Positions 47,746 to 58,078 of a DNA stretch of 64,000 nt are shown one piece after another. The notes under the pieces are model-generated. The model was not told where the DNA came from. It saw nothing but the letters and a program-made list of their open reading frames with translations, and ran no database searches. The DNA lies in contig NW_020312827.1 in assembly GCF_003265705.1 (NCBI RefSeq), forward strand, positions 14,008,120-14,072,119, written 5' to 3'. A program made the translations under genes and the position numbers. Source of the DNA: Callorhinus ursinus. Its lineage: Eukaryota; Chordata; Mammalia; Carnivora; Otariidae. Positions within the stretch are counted from its first letter, which is position 1; each line of letters starts with the position of its first letter.

Positions 47746-48539
47746 TATTTTAGATTAACTAAGAAAATGATTCACATTACAAAATTTCAACCTAAATATT
47801 GAATACAGTATTAGGACATTGGATCGCGCTTGAGGAAATTCTCATGAGCTCAAAAGTTAGCACTCTCATATGCTAGAGAAGCAGAAAAAGGTAAAGCACA
47901 AGAACAAGGTCTTGGGTTCTAGTTGCCACTGTACCACCACCCAACAGTGGGACCCCAGGCCTTGCTTTGGTCATCTGTGCCACAAAGACCTTCATCTACA
48001 CATCCTCTGAAGTCCCTGCCAGCCTCTAATGTGCTCTAATTCCTCAAATTCCCATCTTTTTGTTCTGTCAGCTAAGTAGTACTACTTACCTAAATCTAAA
48101 CAGAAACAAGTATCTGTAAAATAGTTTTCACGACATTAAAACCTGGAAAAAATAACCTGGAGGGGTCCCAAAGTCCAAACTCCGATTTTGAGTGGCTCTG
48201 TCCATTGGACACATTTCCTAGTGTGAACACACTGATGAGAATTCCACTAAATATGGGAGAGACAAGTTCAAGAGCCTTTCCAGGATTTTGCGATGCACAG
48301 TCCTGGGATCTGGCCTAACCTCAGGGCTGACCGCAGGTGAGTCTCTGGGCCTGTGACTCCATTTCTAATCCTGATATTCTCACATTGACAATGTGATATT
48401 CCATAAATAGCTTCTCAGGAAAATACAAAATTGGTGCTACATCAAGTAAAATTATGATTTGATTTCTAAGGTCACGGGACTTCTGAAAAACTTGTTTTAT
48501 CTGAGATGCCTAAAAACTTATGAAAAAATGACAGAATGA
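47746..48539. other. Sequence downstream of TTC8
   Basis: A MIR-like fragment around 47,910-48,050 (GGTCTTGGGTTCTAGTTGCC). Otherwise nothing recognised. Confidence 0.4.
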
Positions 48540-49048
48540 TGGTGTATTATACACTGATTTATTTTAAAGCATAATATATAAGAAAATGTACAGTGTCTTA
48601 AAAAGCATTTGATAAATAGTTTTAAATACAATTTTTAAGCTCTAATTGGGATGAATACACACACTTCTAGCCATAAAGGTGCAATTTTAATGGCAGATTT
48701 CAGACCTCTGAAGCTACATGTTAGCTAATGGCCAAATTAACGACATTAAAAATATGCATTTATAAACATTTGAGGAAATTCATGAAAATGTTTTGTAAAC
48801 ATTTTTATAAACATCTACCATAAGATATGGGAGAAGTTTTCACGATCTACTTACAAATATTAAATCCTATCTTTTATAATATTATACAAGTTATTATCAA
48901 GTATGCATTATAAATTCTTGTGTAAACTCCCTTAAGTCCTCTTCACTAATATCAAGCACAGGTTTGTATATCCTATATATATATATAAACACTACTTTTT
49001 CCCTTGTGTAATGCGCCCTCATAAGGATATACTTGGTCTGTGGGACAA
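48540..49048 (-). other. TTC8: TTC8 3' UTR (probable extent)
   Basis: AT-rich sequence follows the TGA without any recognisable young repeat. The first canonical AATAAA in gene sense lies at 48,558-48,563, which would give a UTR near 500 nt; an ATTAAA variant at 48,686-48,691 would give a shorter one. The end is inferred from these signals only. Confidence 0.6.
48558..48563 (-). terminator. TTC8: Candidate TTC8 polyadenylation signal AATAAA
   Basis: The plus strand reads TTTATT, i.e. AATAAA in gene orientation, about 490 nt after the stop. T-rich sequence follows in the gene direction. The alternative ATTAAA is at 48,686-48,691. Confidence 0.5.
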
Positions 49049-49165
49049 TCAGAGCATAGCAAAATGCTGCTTTAGCTGTTTAATTAAATGTTGGGTATCC
49101 ACATGATCTGGAAATGCTGCTTCCGACTTCTGAGCAGCAACGTAGCTTCTCTGTAGATCTCCAAT
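49049..49165 (-). CDS. TTC8: TTC8 terminal coding exon with stop codon
   Basis: It starts IGDLQRSYVAAQKSEAAF after acceptor TTCTTACAG|ATT and ends KQLKQHFAML, then TGA at 49,049-49,051. The C-terminus matches the known mammalian TTC8 end exactly, so the stop is native rather than a truncation. The exon continues into the 3' UTR. Confidence 0.97.
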   Translation of the reverse strand: MGDLQRSYVAAQKSEAAFPDHVDTQHLIKQLKQHFAML

Positions 49166-52100
49166 CTGTAAGAAATACCAGAATAAGACCACAGAGTGAG
49201 ACCAGGAAAAAAAGAGTCAGAAAGTAAAAAAAAAAGATGTAATCTCTGTACACTGTAGAAAATCAAAGGTTTTTAAGGGTAAAACGTTTGATTATGCCAC
49301 TTTGATTTTAGAATTCTTTCACCTAGGTTATAATTCAATCTTGAAAAATAGGAGAAAAATAAAATAACCAATTATACAAATAATTTCTGCTCCATTACAT
49401 CTGTCTAGTTATGAATTCATAAACCTTGTTTTCTTTTCCTGTCACAGGTAGTATTATAAACATAACATTTGCAAACTACAACAGCCAGCTCTGTACAGTT
49501 TCCAAAAGCCTTAGGACAACTATTTGTAATGCACCATAAAGATTTTTTGGTTAGGGCATTATCTTTTAGACAGAAAATTCAAGCAAAAATGATTGTATAT
49601 AAGATACAATAACATGCAGGGCACCTGGGTGGCTCAGTTGGTTAAGCGTCTGCTTTCAGCTCGGGTCATGATCCCAGGGTTCTGGGATCGAGTCCCGTAT
49701 CAGGCTCCCTGCTCAGCAGGGGGTCTGCTTCTCCTTCTCTCTCTGCTGCTCCCCCCTCCCACTCGTGCTCTCTCTCACTCTAATAAATAAAATCTTTAAA
49801 GAAAAAAAGATACAATAACATGCTCAGGGAGGTTTTAAATGCAGCTAGCAGAGTAATGTGTGGGAAGATATCTGGCTTTAGAAGTTTATTAAGAGTATCT
49901 CTGATTTTCAATAAAGCTGGTATTAAAGTCCAGTCCCAAAGAAAAGCACACAGTATCTGGATCCATCTGAATAGATCTGGCTTCATGCATACATTTATAA
50001 AAACCAAGAGCTTTTTAGTGTGTGCATGGACACAAAAAACCTAGATAATTCAATTCTGGCAGGTTTTTTTTTGAAACATGTAATACATATTAAAAACATA
50101 AGTTTCCTTTTTTAAAACTCACAGCATTTCTTTTTAAGATACCATTTTCTTTTATGGAAAATATAACCTTTTGCTTAAAAAAATATCTCCTTTGAGTTAT
50201 ATATTATTAAAGTGTGATAAAGTGAAAGTGGTTTAAGTAAATGGCAGCACAGAGCAGTGGAAAACACATGGGCATCGTTGGGTGCTGGGTATAAATTCTG
50301 ACCCTGCCACGGCCATGTGACCCTAGGGGAGTCTTTTAAGCTCGACCAGCCTTGGGTTCCATTGGAATGTAAGCTGCATGAGGTAGAGGTTTTGTTTTAT
50401 TCACTGCTAACATCCTCTGTGCCATCAACAGTGCCGGGTACACAGAAGAGGCCCCATAAATGAAACATCAGTTGTACGAAGAAAGGAGTCAGAAAGGTGA
50501 GGGAAACCTAAGTGACAGGTTGTTAGGAGAATCAAAGAGGGTGTGTAGAGCCCCAGGGACAGTGGCTGGCACTTGACAAGCCCTCAACAATGACAGCTTA
50601 GTTCCAAAGCAGAAATTAAAGTGAGGATGGCTTTGTGTTTGTGCTTTGAAAAATGACATTTTCATAATGTCTTCTGGTCTAGAAAGAGTCTTTACATCAG
50701 CAAACACTTTTAGCCATTTCCTTACCCTTCAAACTCACTTTCCATGTTAAAGGAAGATTTCTCAGTAAAAGTAAGTTATTAGATACCTTTTATTTGTTTT
50801 TCTTTTCTTTTTTTTTTTAAAGATTTTATTTATTTGAGAGAGAGAGAATGAGAGATAGAGAGCACGAGAGGGAAGAGGGTCAGAGGGAGAAGCCGACTCC
50901 CTGCTGAGCAGGGAGCCCGATGTGGGACTCGATCCCGGGACTCCAGGATCATGACCTGAGCTGAAGGCAGTCGCCCAACCAACTGAGCCACCCAGGCGCC
51001 CTTTTATTTGTTTTTCTTATTGAAAATGGCATGATTCCTTTTAGCTCTTGGATGTTAACTGACTTGTAACACAGTATTAACAGTTCTATTTTTCCCACAT
51101 TGTTCACAGCTAAAATAGCTTTCTCTCATATCCCTAATTTTATAGCAATTATGCCAGACAGAGCCTTAATGGCAGCATGGTCTACAATAAAATACAAGAC
51201 TTCTTTGCTGTAAAAGCCAATTACTAAATCCTTCCTCAACCAGGAGTTACTTAATGAGTACTTTTTTCATGACTAAATGTCCTATTTTAAAAATAAAATA
51301 ATTCTGCAATTGATAATAATCTGTAATGCAATCTGTAATATTTAGTCCATATTCAGTGATAAATTTCTTTAAGGTTTCTTAAACTGTCCCCTGAAGTGAA
51401 GGACAGATGGATACAATATTTAAAAAACCACTTCTTTCAAAACATTATTAGAATTTCCTTATTTATCTTTCCTTATTTAGCTGTACTTTTTTTTTAAAAC
51501 CAGGAAAGAAAAAGAAACAGATCGCATGATGAATTGATAAAGAGAATACCTTATCAGAGACCGTTGCAAAATTAAAATGTGGCTCATACATATGGGGTGC
51601 TAAAGATGATGCGGTTTGTAGCAGTGCTCTTGCCTGTATTTAAAAAAAAAGGGGGGGGGAGAAAACCAAAGGTATATGAGCATCTATCAGCATGATATTT
51701 GTGATTTTTTTTTTTTTGGTAAAAGAATCCTTTACCCAAGATATAGGACCTTAATAAACATGATCCTGTGATAAATACAGATGACATTCTGTATTTGTGA
51801 AATATGACTTACTGAAATACAATTAATATTTACATCTTCCCAAAATTAATGATAAAACTGCTTCAGAATATAAAGAAACTTAAGAGTAGATTTAAAGTCG
51901 AGAACCACGTTTCTTGTAAAGTTTGTATTGCAATATGACAAATCAAAATATAATCCTCTCAATGCTAAAAAAAAAAAGGCTTATTAACCTAATTTTTATT
52001 GCTGTTGATTGGTTTCTTAGGCTTCGAATTACCTGTTCTCTAATGCTACAACAAAAACAATAAAAAAAAAATAGTAAATTTCCAAGCTCCAAGTTCTGTG

Positions 52101-55100
52101 CAAGAACACCGTGATGAGCATTTATTAACAATGCTGACCTCAAAATAACAAGTGAGTGCAACTGAAAAGGACAAGCCTTCTGTTCTCTCAAGTACTCAAA
52201 AAACAAAATTGGCGTTCCCTATAGGCTCAAAGGATCCTTAGGACCACAGACTCACCATTCCAAGCTGCTGACCATCCCTCCAATTTGTAACTAAATCCAA
52301 AACCTCCACCCATGACCTGTGGACAAATGTGTGTATTTTTTTTTTATGGAAAATAACCAATGGGATGGTAGATACTGATTTCTGTTTTATGATTAGCTAT
52401 TTTTCTTTTAATCGAGGTATAATTTTTAGTAATAAAACAGAGGTTAGTAGCATGAAAACTTTCACCAGAACCTTTCAAATCAGTTTAGTAGAGAAACTGT
52501 AACAAGTAGGAAACAAAAACACCAACATGGGAACAGAGAAGATCACAACGCACTTGTTTCATATGGACACAGGTAAAGTTCCATCACAGAACAAGTTCCC
52601 ATTTTAGAGTAGTTACTCAACAACACAGGTTTGAACGGCATGGGTCCACTTAGGTGTGGATTTTTTCAATAAATACGGTACTATAAATGTATTTTCTCTT
52701 TATGAATTTCTTAATCACATCTTATTTTCTCTAGCTTATTTTACTGTAGAATACAGTATACAGTACGTATGACATAAAATGTGTTAATTGTGTACATTCT
52801 TGGTAAGGCTTCTAGTCAACAGTGGGTTCTTAGTAGTTAAGTTTGGGGGGTTCAAAAGTAATACTTGAATTTTCAACCACACGGGGGGTCAGCACCCCTA
52901 ATCCTGTGTTGGTCAAGAGTCCTCTGTAGTTAGTTTTTGTTGACAAAATACAAACCCAGCTCTTTTGGGGGAATTTATGAAATAAAGGCAACATCCAAGG
53001 ATGTTTCTTTTCTCGTTGTGTTACAAGTTCATCACGGTGCTTAGGAGACCAGGCGGGAGGTTAACACTATATTTAGTGTTATAGTTAACACTATATATAT
53101 CCCTTAATATTTATCAGACCAACCTGATTAATATTAAGACCTATTTTTAATAAAGTGAGAAGGTAACTTCTGCAGGTAAAGTTACTTACCTTCCTTGAGT
53201 CCCTGTTTCTTCATCTTTAAAGTCTGTAATGTAGCACTTACCTATTCTCGATTGTCACTAATATTATAGGAGTATATTTAGTGTTTTAAACTTTTTAATA
53301 ATAGAATTTATTATAAATATATAATATAATTTATTAATGATAATTTATTAAGCATCTACTGTGTGCTCAGTCCTAGGCTACCATGTCCAATGCTTTCCAT
53401 GCATAATCTGCTTATCCTCACAGAACACTTTCAGGTACTGCTGTTACCTCACTTTATATGCTGTCCATTCACTTCACAAATATGGACCCACCACCCATCA
53501 CATGCCAGGCAGTTTTTGATGCTGAAAATACAGCAGTTGGAAGACAAAGAAGATCCCTATTTTCACGTGGCTGCCATGCTCCATTCTACATATAAATATG
53601 AACATATCTGATAAAATAAGTATGGTGAAGAAAAAATATACTCGGAGATGTGATAGTGCCTGAGGGCTCCTTTAGACTGATGTTTCAGATGACCTTTCTA
53701 AGGAGGTGGTGATTAAGCTAAGACCCGGCTGACAAAAAGAAAAGTCACTGCAGGATCTGAAAGAGGAACATTCCAAAGACTGTAAAGGAAGAATGGGCAC
53801 AGCATATTTGCAGAGCAGGGAGGCAGCTGATGTGTCCGGAAGTCGGTGTGAAGGGAGAAGTGATGAAAGATGTGGTCTGAGGAGGAGCTAGAGGCCGGAT
53901 TATATGGGACCCTGTAGGCCAAGATTTGAATCCACATTTCATTCCAAATGAAAAGGAAAGACTTGGGAGGATGCTGAGCAAAGCAGTGATAAATCATTCT
54001 TGTTTTTTTAAAAAAATCCCTTCCGCTGTTGTGAGGAGGACGTGTTATAGGGTACAATTACTTGCTGATGTAAGTGGAGACAAAAAGACCAGCGAGGAGA
54101 CCGCTGTCATAGGGTCCAGGCGAGAGGAGTAGGGTCTGGAGAAGGGTGGCAGAGGTGGGGTAAAGCATCCAGGTCCGGGATGGGGCTTGGAGGTAGAACT
54201 TGGCAGGGCCTGCCAAACGCGATGGGGTGTGGGGTGGCTGCGCGAGGCAGCTGGGACAGAGAGGTTTCAAGCGGGGCTCCTAGGACTTTGGCTGGAGCAC
54301 CCAGCTGGTGGATGGGGGACTGGGAATGGTGCAACAGTTCACTAAGGCAGGGAAGACGAGGGAGGTACAGATCTGTCCTGATAAAACCAAAGGGTAAGAG
54401 AAAACAGAAAGGTTAAGTAACTTGTCCAATGTCACATCACTAATATGTGCCAAAACTGGGATTCAAATCCAGCCAATCAGAGCTCATTTTTCAACTGCAG
54501 CATGTAGGGGGGCCTGGGTGGCTCAGTGGGTTAAGTGACCGACTCTTGATTTTGGCTCAGGTCCTGATCTCAGGGTCCTGGGATCAAGCCCAGGCTCTGT
54601 GCTCAGCAGGGAGTCTGCTTGGGATTCTCTCTCTCTCTCCCTCTGCCCCTCCCACTCGTGTTCTCTCTCTCTCAAAAGAAATCTTTTAAAAAATAAATAA
54701 ACTGCAGCATGTAAAGACAGCTACACCTGACAGCCCCTCTTTGAAGAAAGCAGATTGTCCACTGTGCCACAGTAGTTCACTGACCTGCTCGACATGGCCC
54801 TTCCGCATCTCCAGCACAGCCAGGTTGTTGTAGGCCTCGGCGTGGTGATTGTTGTTGACCAGAGTGAGCCTGAAGCACTGATGGGCCAAGTTCATATCCC
54901 CTATGCCCTTGAACAGAAAAGCATGTATTCGCACACACAGATCCATATGCTTCCGCCCACCATCTCCTCCCTTCTTTCCTCGAGTATGTCTTTTCTGCTA
55001 CCAAGCAACAAGTACTGATCATAATCAAGTGTGAATTGTATATACGAGGAGTTAACCTGAGAAAATACGTTCTAGGGTGACTCTCAGAAATCGCTCAATC

Positions 55101-56883
55101 GCTACAGAAGACCATAACCAACCAAACCTGGATTTACGATACCCGAATATTCCTTCAAACTAACTTGCGGCTACCTTTTCTATACCAGAAATTACATGAG
55201 AGGAACAACTCACCACAGCTACGTGGCCCAGGTTGTACCAGATATCGGCTGCCTCTTCTTCGTTTTCAGCCAGAGCAAGGGCACGTTCGAACGAGGTCAG
55301 AGTCATATCATACTGCTGGGCATAGAAGCAGCAGAGCCCCAGATTGTTAAAGAGCTGACAGTTATAAACACCCATCTGCAGGAGTCGCCTTTTTGAAAAG
55401 GAGAACACATATTTTGGTGTCAGACCAACCTGATAAATATTAAGACCTATTTTTTTTTATAAAGTTAGAAATATTTTATAATTTTTAACATCCCCAAAGA
55501 ATAGAAGGTATTACAGGAAATGGAAAAAAATGTCAAAGCAAACACAAAAGCATGTCTTTTTTAAGGGTACTAGTCATGGGTAATGTGTCCAGAGGCAAGG
55601 TCAGAATCAACTTGCATAAGTTCTTTTCCCCAAAAAAATTCTGCTAGAGAAAACCAAGCTACAAAAGAGTCACATAAAGTAAAACCCACAACATTTTGCT
55701 TCATAAAGGTTTGGTGTCAAGCAGTAAACCCCTGAGACCTTCTAATCTAATTTGAGGGCTGTGTTTAGGATTTACCTTCAAGTTCTCAGCTAAACTGAAT
55801 CTTGGTTTTGGTTATCTGTAGTATTTTGTGGTTTAGGTGTGTCTACTGACCTTCCAGTGAGCTTCCAGCAAGGAAGACAAGACCATCAGTGCGATCCCTA
55901 CCTTATCCACTCAGCTCTCATGCTAGAGCTCAACAAACCCATCTGTTTCTATGCATCATTAATCCCAAAGGACAAGACTATTCACATAAGCAAATGAAAA
56001 TCCACTTCAGCAGCCCTGAGGAACCCATGACCCATTTTCAGGGTGGGAGAGTAGAGGCAACTGCCTGTGCCTAACACAACACTCATTTTATCATATTTTA
56101 TGCTGCCGACATGTATTTGGAAAGAACTCTCATCAGCAGCCAGTTATCTCCTTGTATATTACCTGAGGGCAGAAGAGGAAATCAGAATTTAAAAATTAAT
56201 CTCAGAAGCCATCTGTAGGATGAAATAAGAATGTGCTCAAAAGAGAACCAGAGAGCAGAACTTATTTAGGCTTTGAACACTTATTTGGACAAGAGTTGAC
56301 AATACTTCACAGAACAGGGGAACCTGTTTCAGGTCCTTGTCAGGGCTTGGAACCTGGGACCCACTGCTCTTTGCAAATCTCATCACTGTTTCAGCTTCGG
56401 GGTCTTCATAGGCCATGTGGTGGTATTAAGGAAAGCAGTGATGGGGAGAACTGTTTCCAGGAACTATTAAACAGTTACTCATTGACAAGAAAATGGCTAA
56501 CTCATACAATGACGTGGTGTTAAAAACTCAATTATCCAGGTATGTTCCTGCAAGATGCCAAATATCTGCACATTTTCAAATTCTTAGATGTCACTTGAAT
56601 GCTCATAAAACCTCTGGGTGCTGGAATGTTTAGTCTCCTGTAGACATGGCCTATATATTATGTGTCTACATTTTCACACCATCATTATTGCTGCTGCACT
56701 GATATTTCACAGGAAAGTTCTACGCAGAGAGTGTAAAGCACACCTGTAAAACCGAAGAGCTATTTCTGGTTGATCAGAATAAAAGTGGTTGCTTCCAATG
56801 CACGCAATGGCTTCCACATGAGTATTGTCCTGTTTCAAAACTTCTCTGTAGTATTCCGCTGCTGATGAAATATTGTTCATTTC
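49049..56883 (-). CDS. TTC8: TTC8 (BBS8), last five coding exons, partial gene
   Basis: TTC8/BBS8 is a tetratricopeptide-repeat subunit of the BBSome, the complex that moves membrane proteins in and out of primary cilia; loss causes Bardet-Biedl syndrome and retinal degeneration. Five minus-strand exons of 140, 175, 123, 84 and 117 bp join with matching phases (46 codons plus 2 nt, 1 nt plus 58 codons, then 41, 28 and 39 codons including the stop), giving 212 residues. All internal junctions are GT-AG. Diagnostic peptides are NNLGLCCFYAQQYDMTLTSF, AEAYNNLAVLEMRKGHVEQ, APHMYEPHFNFATVSDK and the terminus LKQHFAML. The segment covers about five consecutive TPR helix pairs and equals the last 212 of about 515-541 residues in the mammalian protein. 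No frameshift or internal stop is seen. N-terminal exons and the promoter lie beyond the window. Introns are 2,384, 3,151, 306 and 1,355 bp, so this is the genuine gene and not a retrocopy. Confidence 0.97.
49618..49806 (+). mobile_element. Can-SINE in TTC8 intron, antisense to the gene
   Basis: Perfect 17-bp TSD AAGATACAATAACATGC (49,601-49,617; 49,807-49,823), suggesting a relatively recent insertion. Confidence 0.96.
50255..50462 (+). mobile_element. MIR and L2 3'-end fragments in TTC8 intron
   Basis: GAGCAGTGGAAAACACATGG and CCATGTGACCCTAGGGGAGT are MIR-like. TAAGCTGCATGAGGTAGAGG through CCCATAAATGAAA is L2-like. Confidence 0.6.
50805..50999 (-). mobile_element. Can-SINE in TTC8 intron, same strand as the gene
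   Basis: 19-bp TSD (CCTTTTATTTGTTTTTCTT at 50,786-50,804 and 51,000-51,018). 551 bp downstream of the exon at 51,550 in gene direction. Confidence 0.95.
51550..51633 (-). CDS. TTC8: TTC8 coding exon, second from the 3' end
   Basis: Twenty-eight codons, ARALLQTASS to NFATVSDK, both boundaries at phase 0, so skipping would stay in frame. The acceptor has a run of T followed by AAATACAG|GCA; the donor is AAG|GTATTC. It encodes the second helix of one TPR and the first helix of the last one. Confidence 0.96.
52606..52928. mobile_element. MER2/Tigger-type DNA transposon relic in TTC8 intron
   Basis: The left terminus ACTCAACAACACAGGTTTGA is inverted at the right (CCTGTGTTGGTCAAGAGT). The body has GCATGGGTCCACTTAGGTGT, TTCAATAAATACGGTACTAT and GTAAGGCTTCTAGTCAACAG. 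Non-autonomous, no transposase frame. Confidence 0.88.
53114..53160. repeat. Copy 1 of a duplicated intronic segment
   Basis: TCAGACCAACCTGATTAATA... is shared with 55,420-55,470 (about 34 of 35 positions in the core, then indels). It is preceded by a direct repeat GTTAACACTATAT at 53,060-53,072 and 53,084-53,096. Confidence 0.85.
53430..54360 (-). mobile_element. L2 LINE remnant in TTC8 intron
   Basis: Antisense L2-like text (GATCTGAAAGAGGAACATTC, GGGACCCTGTAGGCCAAGAT, GACTTGGGAGGATGCTGAGC). Overlapping open frames here are relics or chance. Confidence 0.6.
54410..54492 (-). mobile_element. MIR fragment
   Basis: GGTTAAGTAACTTGTCCAAT and ACTGGGATTCAAATCCAGCC, antisense MIR. The SINE TSD follows immediately. 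Confidence 0.75.
54507..54699 (+). mobile_element. Can-SINE close to a TTC8 exon, antisense to the gene
   Basis: TSD AACTGCAGCATGTA (54,493-54,506; 54,700-54,713). It ends 85 bp past the donor of exon 54,785-54,907 in gene direction. Confidence 0.95.
54785..54907 (-). CDS. TTC8: TTC8 coding exon, third from the 3' end
   Basis: Forty-one whole codons from GIGDMNLAHQCFRL to RKGHVEQ. Acceptor TTCAAG|GGC, donor CAG|GTCAGT. It carries the TPR signature AEAYNNLAVLEMRKG. The intron before it is only 306 bp, so the two neighbouring exons were probably defined as a pair. A Can-SINE starts 85 bp past its donor in the gene direction. Confidence 0.97.
55214..55388 (-). CDS. TTC8: TTC8 coding exon, fourth from the 3' end
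   Basis: The first base completes the split Arg codon. It continues RLLQMGVYNCQLFNN and ends GHVAV at phase 0 with a strong donor GTG|GTGAGT. The acceptor is CAAAAAG|GCG behind a short CTCCTTTT tract. It holds two TPR helix pairs (NNLGLCCFYAQQYD and ADIWYNLGHVAV). A segment duplicated in another TTC8 intron lies 32 bp upstream of this acceptor. Confidence 0.97.
55420..55470. repeat. Copy 2 of a duplicated intronic segment
   Basis: TCAGACCAACCTGATAAATA... matches 53,114-53,160 in direct orientation, 2.3 kb apart. It starts 32 bp upstream of the 55,388 acceptor in gene direction. Confidence 0.85.
55471..56743. other. TTC8 intron sequence without recognised repeats
   Basis: 1.3 kb of unique intron. 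Frames at 55,889-56,074 and 56,233-56,523 are on the opposite strand and show no domain. Confidence 0.5.
56744..56883 (-). CDS. TTC8: TTC8 coding exon, fifth from the 3' end
   Basis: It reads from EMNNISSAAEYY to EIALRFYR in phase 0 and ends two bases into an Arg codon. The donor is CAG|GTGTGC; the acceptor (GAATAG|GAA) has a modest pyrimidine tract. It encodes a TPR pair with the strongly conserved KQDNTHVEAIACIGSNHFYS. The exon stays closely human-like at protein level. The upstream intron is longer than 7.1 kb and runs off the window. Confidence 0.96.
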
Positions 56884-56949
56884 CTATTCTCCAACAAGAC
56901 AGAAGAGCAGTACTTCAGTGCCAGGAAATTATTTTTCTTCTGGCTGATT

Positions 56950-57125
56950 TATGTTCATTCATTCAACAAATATTGAGAGCCTACCATGTGCCAGACTGTG
57001 TTCTAGGCCCTGAGGACACAATACGAACAAAAAGACAAAGCTGCTATCCGCAAGGAGGGTACAGCTGGTAAGGAAGACAAGCGAATGAATAAATAGGTAA
57101 TATAATGTCAGGCAAGTATAACTGA
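56950..57125 (-). mobile_element. L2 LINE 3' fragment in TTC8 intron
   Basis: TTCATTCAACAAATATTGAG, CTACCATGTGCCAGACTGTG and CCCTGAGGACACAATACGAA. Confidence 0.8.
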
Positions 57126-57145
57126 TATGAAGAAAGGCAAGGAGA

Positions 57146-57331
57146 GGGGCGCCTGGGTGGCTCAGTTGGTTAAGTGTTTGCCTTCCACTCAGGTCATGAT
57201 CCCAGGGTCCTGGGATCGAGCCCCCGCTGAGGTGGAAGCCTGCTTCTCCCTCGGCCCCTCCCCCTGCTTGTTCTCGCTCGCTCTCTCCCCCCCCCCCAAA
57301 AAAAAAAAAATCTTAAAAAAAAAAAAAAAAA
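57146..57331 (+). mobile_element. Can-SINE in TTC8 intron, antisense to the gene
   Basis: Head GGCGCCTGGGTGGCTCAGTT, a C10 run joined to a long A tail. The TSD is only weakly visible (AAGGAGAG / AAGGGAGAG). Confidence 0.92.
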
Positions 57332-57394
57332 GGGAGAGACCAGAGAGATGATCTCTCTCTCTACCATATAAGGGTATAGATAGAAGGTGTCTGT

Positions 57395-57548
57395 CTACAG
57401 ACCAGGAAAAGGGCCCTCACTCAGAAATGAACTGGCCAGCACCTTGATCTTAGACTTCCCAGCCCCCAGAATTATCGAAATAAATTTTATGTCCTTTAAG
57501 CCTCCCAGTTTATGGTATTTTGTTACAGCAGCCTGAGAAAACTAAGAT
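57395..57548 (+). mobile_element. MaLR LTR 3' half
   Basis: ACTGGCCAGCACCTTGATCT, AGACTTCCCAGCCCCCAGAA and TATGGTATTTTGTTACAGCA. The 5' half is missing. Confidence 0.8.
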
Positions 57549-57711
57549 ATTGTCCTTCCAAAGAATAATCTCCACACCTAGGCAGCAACCTGACCACTGA
57601 ATCTAATGGCCCTGAGCAGCCTGGGTCTCCATGAACATGAATTTTCTGGTTTACAGGGCAACAACATCCCATAGTGCAAGGCTTCAGTATTACTGTTGTC
57701 AAAGTTGGTGT

Positions 57712-58078
57712 CTTAGTTTGCTCGAGCTCCTATACCAAAATACCAAAGACTGTAGCTTAAACAACAAAACTTTTTATTTTCCTATAGTTTTGGAGGCCGT
57801 AAGTCCAAGATCAAGGTGCCAGCATGGTGGGGATCTTGTGAGGACTCTCTTACAGGCTTACAAAGGGTCACCTTCTCATCGTGTCCTCAAAAGGCAGAGC
57901 GAGCACCAGCACACTCTGATGTCTCTTCTCTTAAGGGCATGAATCCCACCATGAGGGCCCCACCTTCAGGACGGCATCTAAACGTAATTATCTCAAAAGG
58001 CCTCATCTCTAAATACCATCACACTGGGGGTTAGGGCTTCAACATATTAATTTGGGAGGAACATGATTCAGCCCAATG
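57712..58078 (-). mobile_element. MaLR (MLT1-class) LTR
   Basis: CCAAAATACCAAAGACTGTA, TTTGGAGGCCGTAAGTCCAA, GGGGGTTAGGGCTTCAACAT and ATGATTCAGCCCAATGCA. Opposite orientation to the LTR half just before it. Confidence 0.87.

Noticed and set aside
1..48500. Exons of the next gene (FOXN3 follows TTC8 in human)
   Set aside because: No forkhead-domain or other FOXN3 coding text was seen. In human the two genes are separated by a large gap, consistent with intergenic DNA here.
49618..49700. tRNA gene-like A and B boxes
   Set aside because: These belong to the tRNA-Lys-derived SINE head, as in all the other SINE copies; they are not tRNA genes.
54686..54946. 86-codon frame across a TTC8 exon and flanking intron
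   Set aside because: Only 54,785-54,907 is exonic. The rest reads through the splice sites, including TSD and SINE sequence.
55160..55408. 82-codon open frame starting MFSFSKRRLLQMG
   Set aside because: It overlaps a real TTC8 exon, but its start and end lie in intron. The coding part is only 55,214-55,388.
57133..57340. Firm TSD for the SINE at 57,146
   Set aside because: The flanking match is short and gapped, so it was not used as proof of boundaries.
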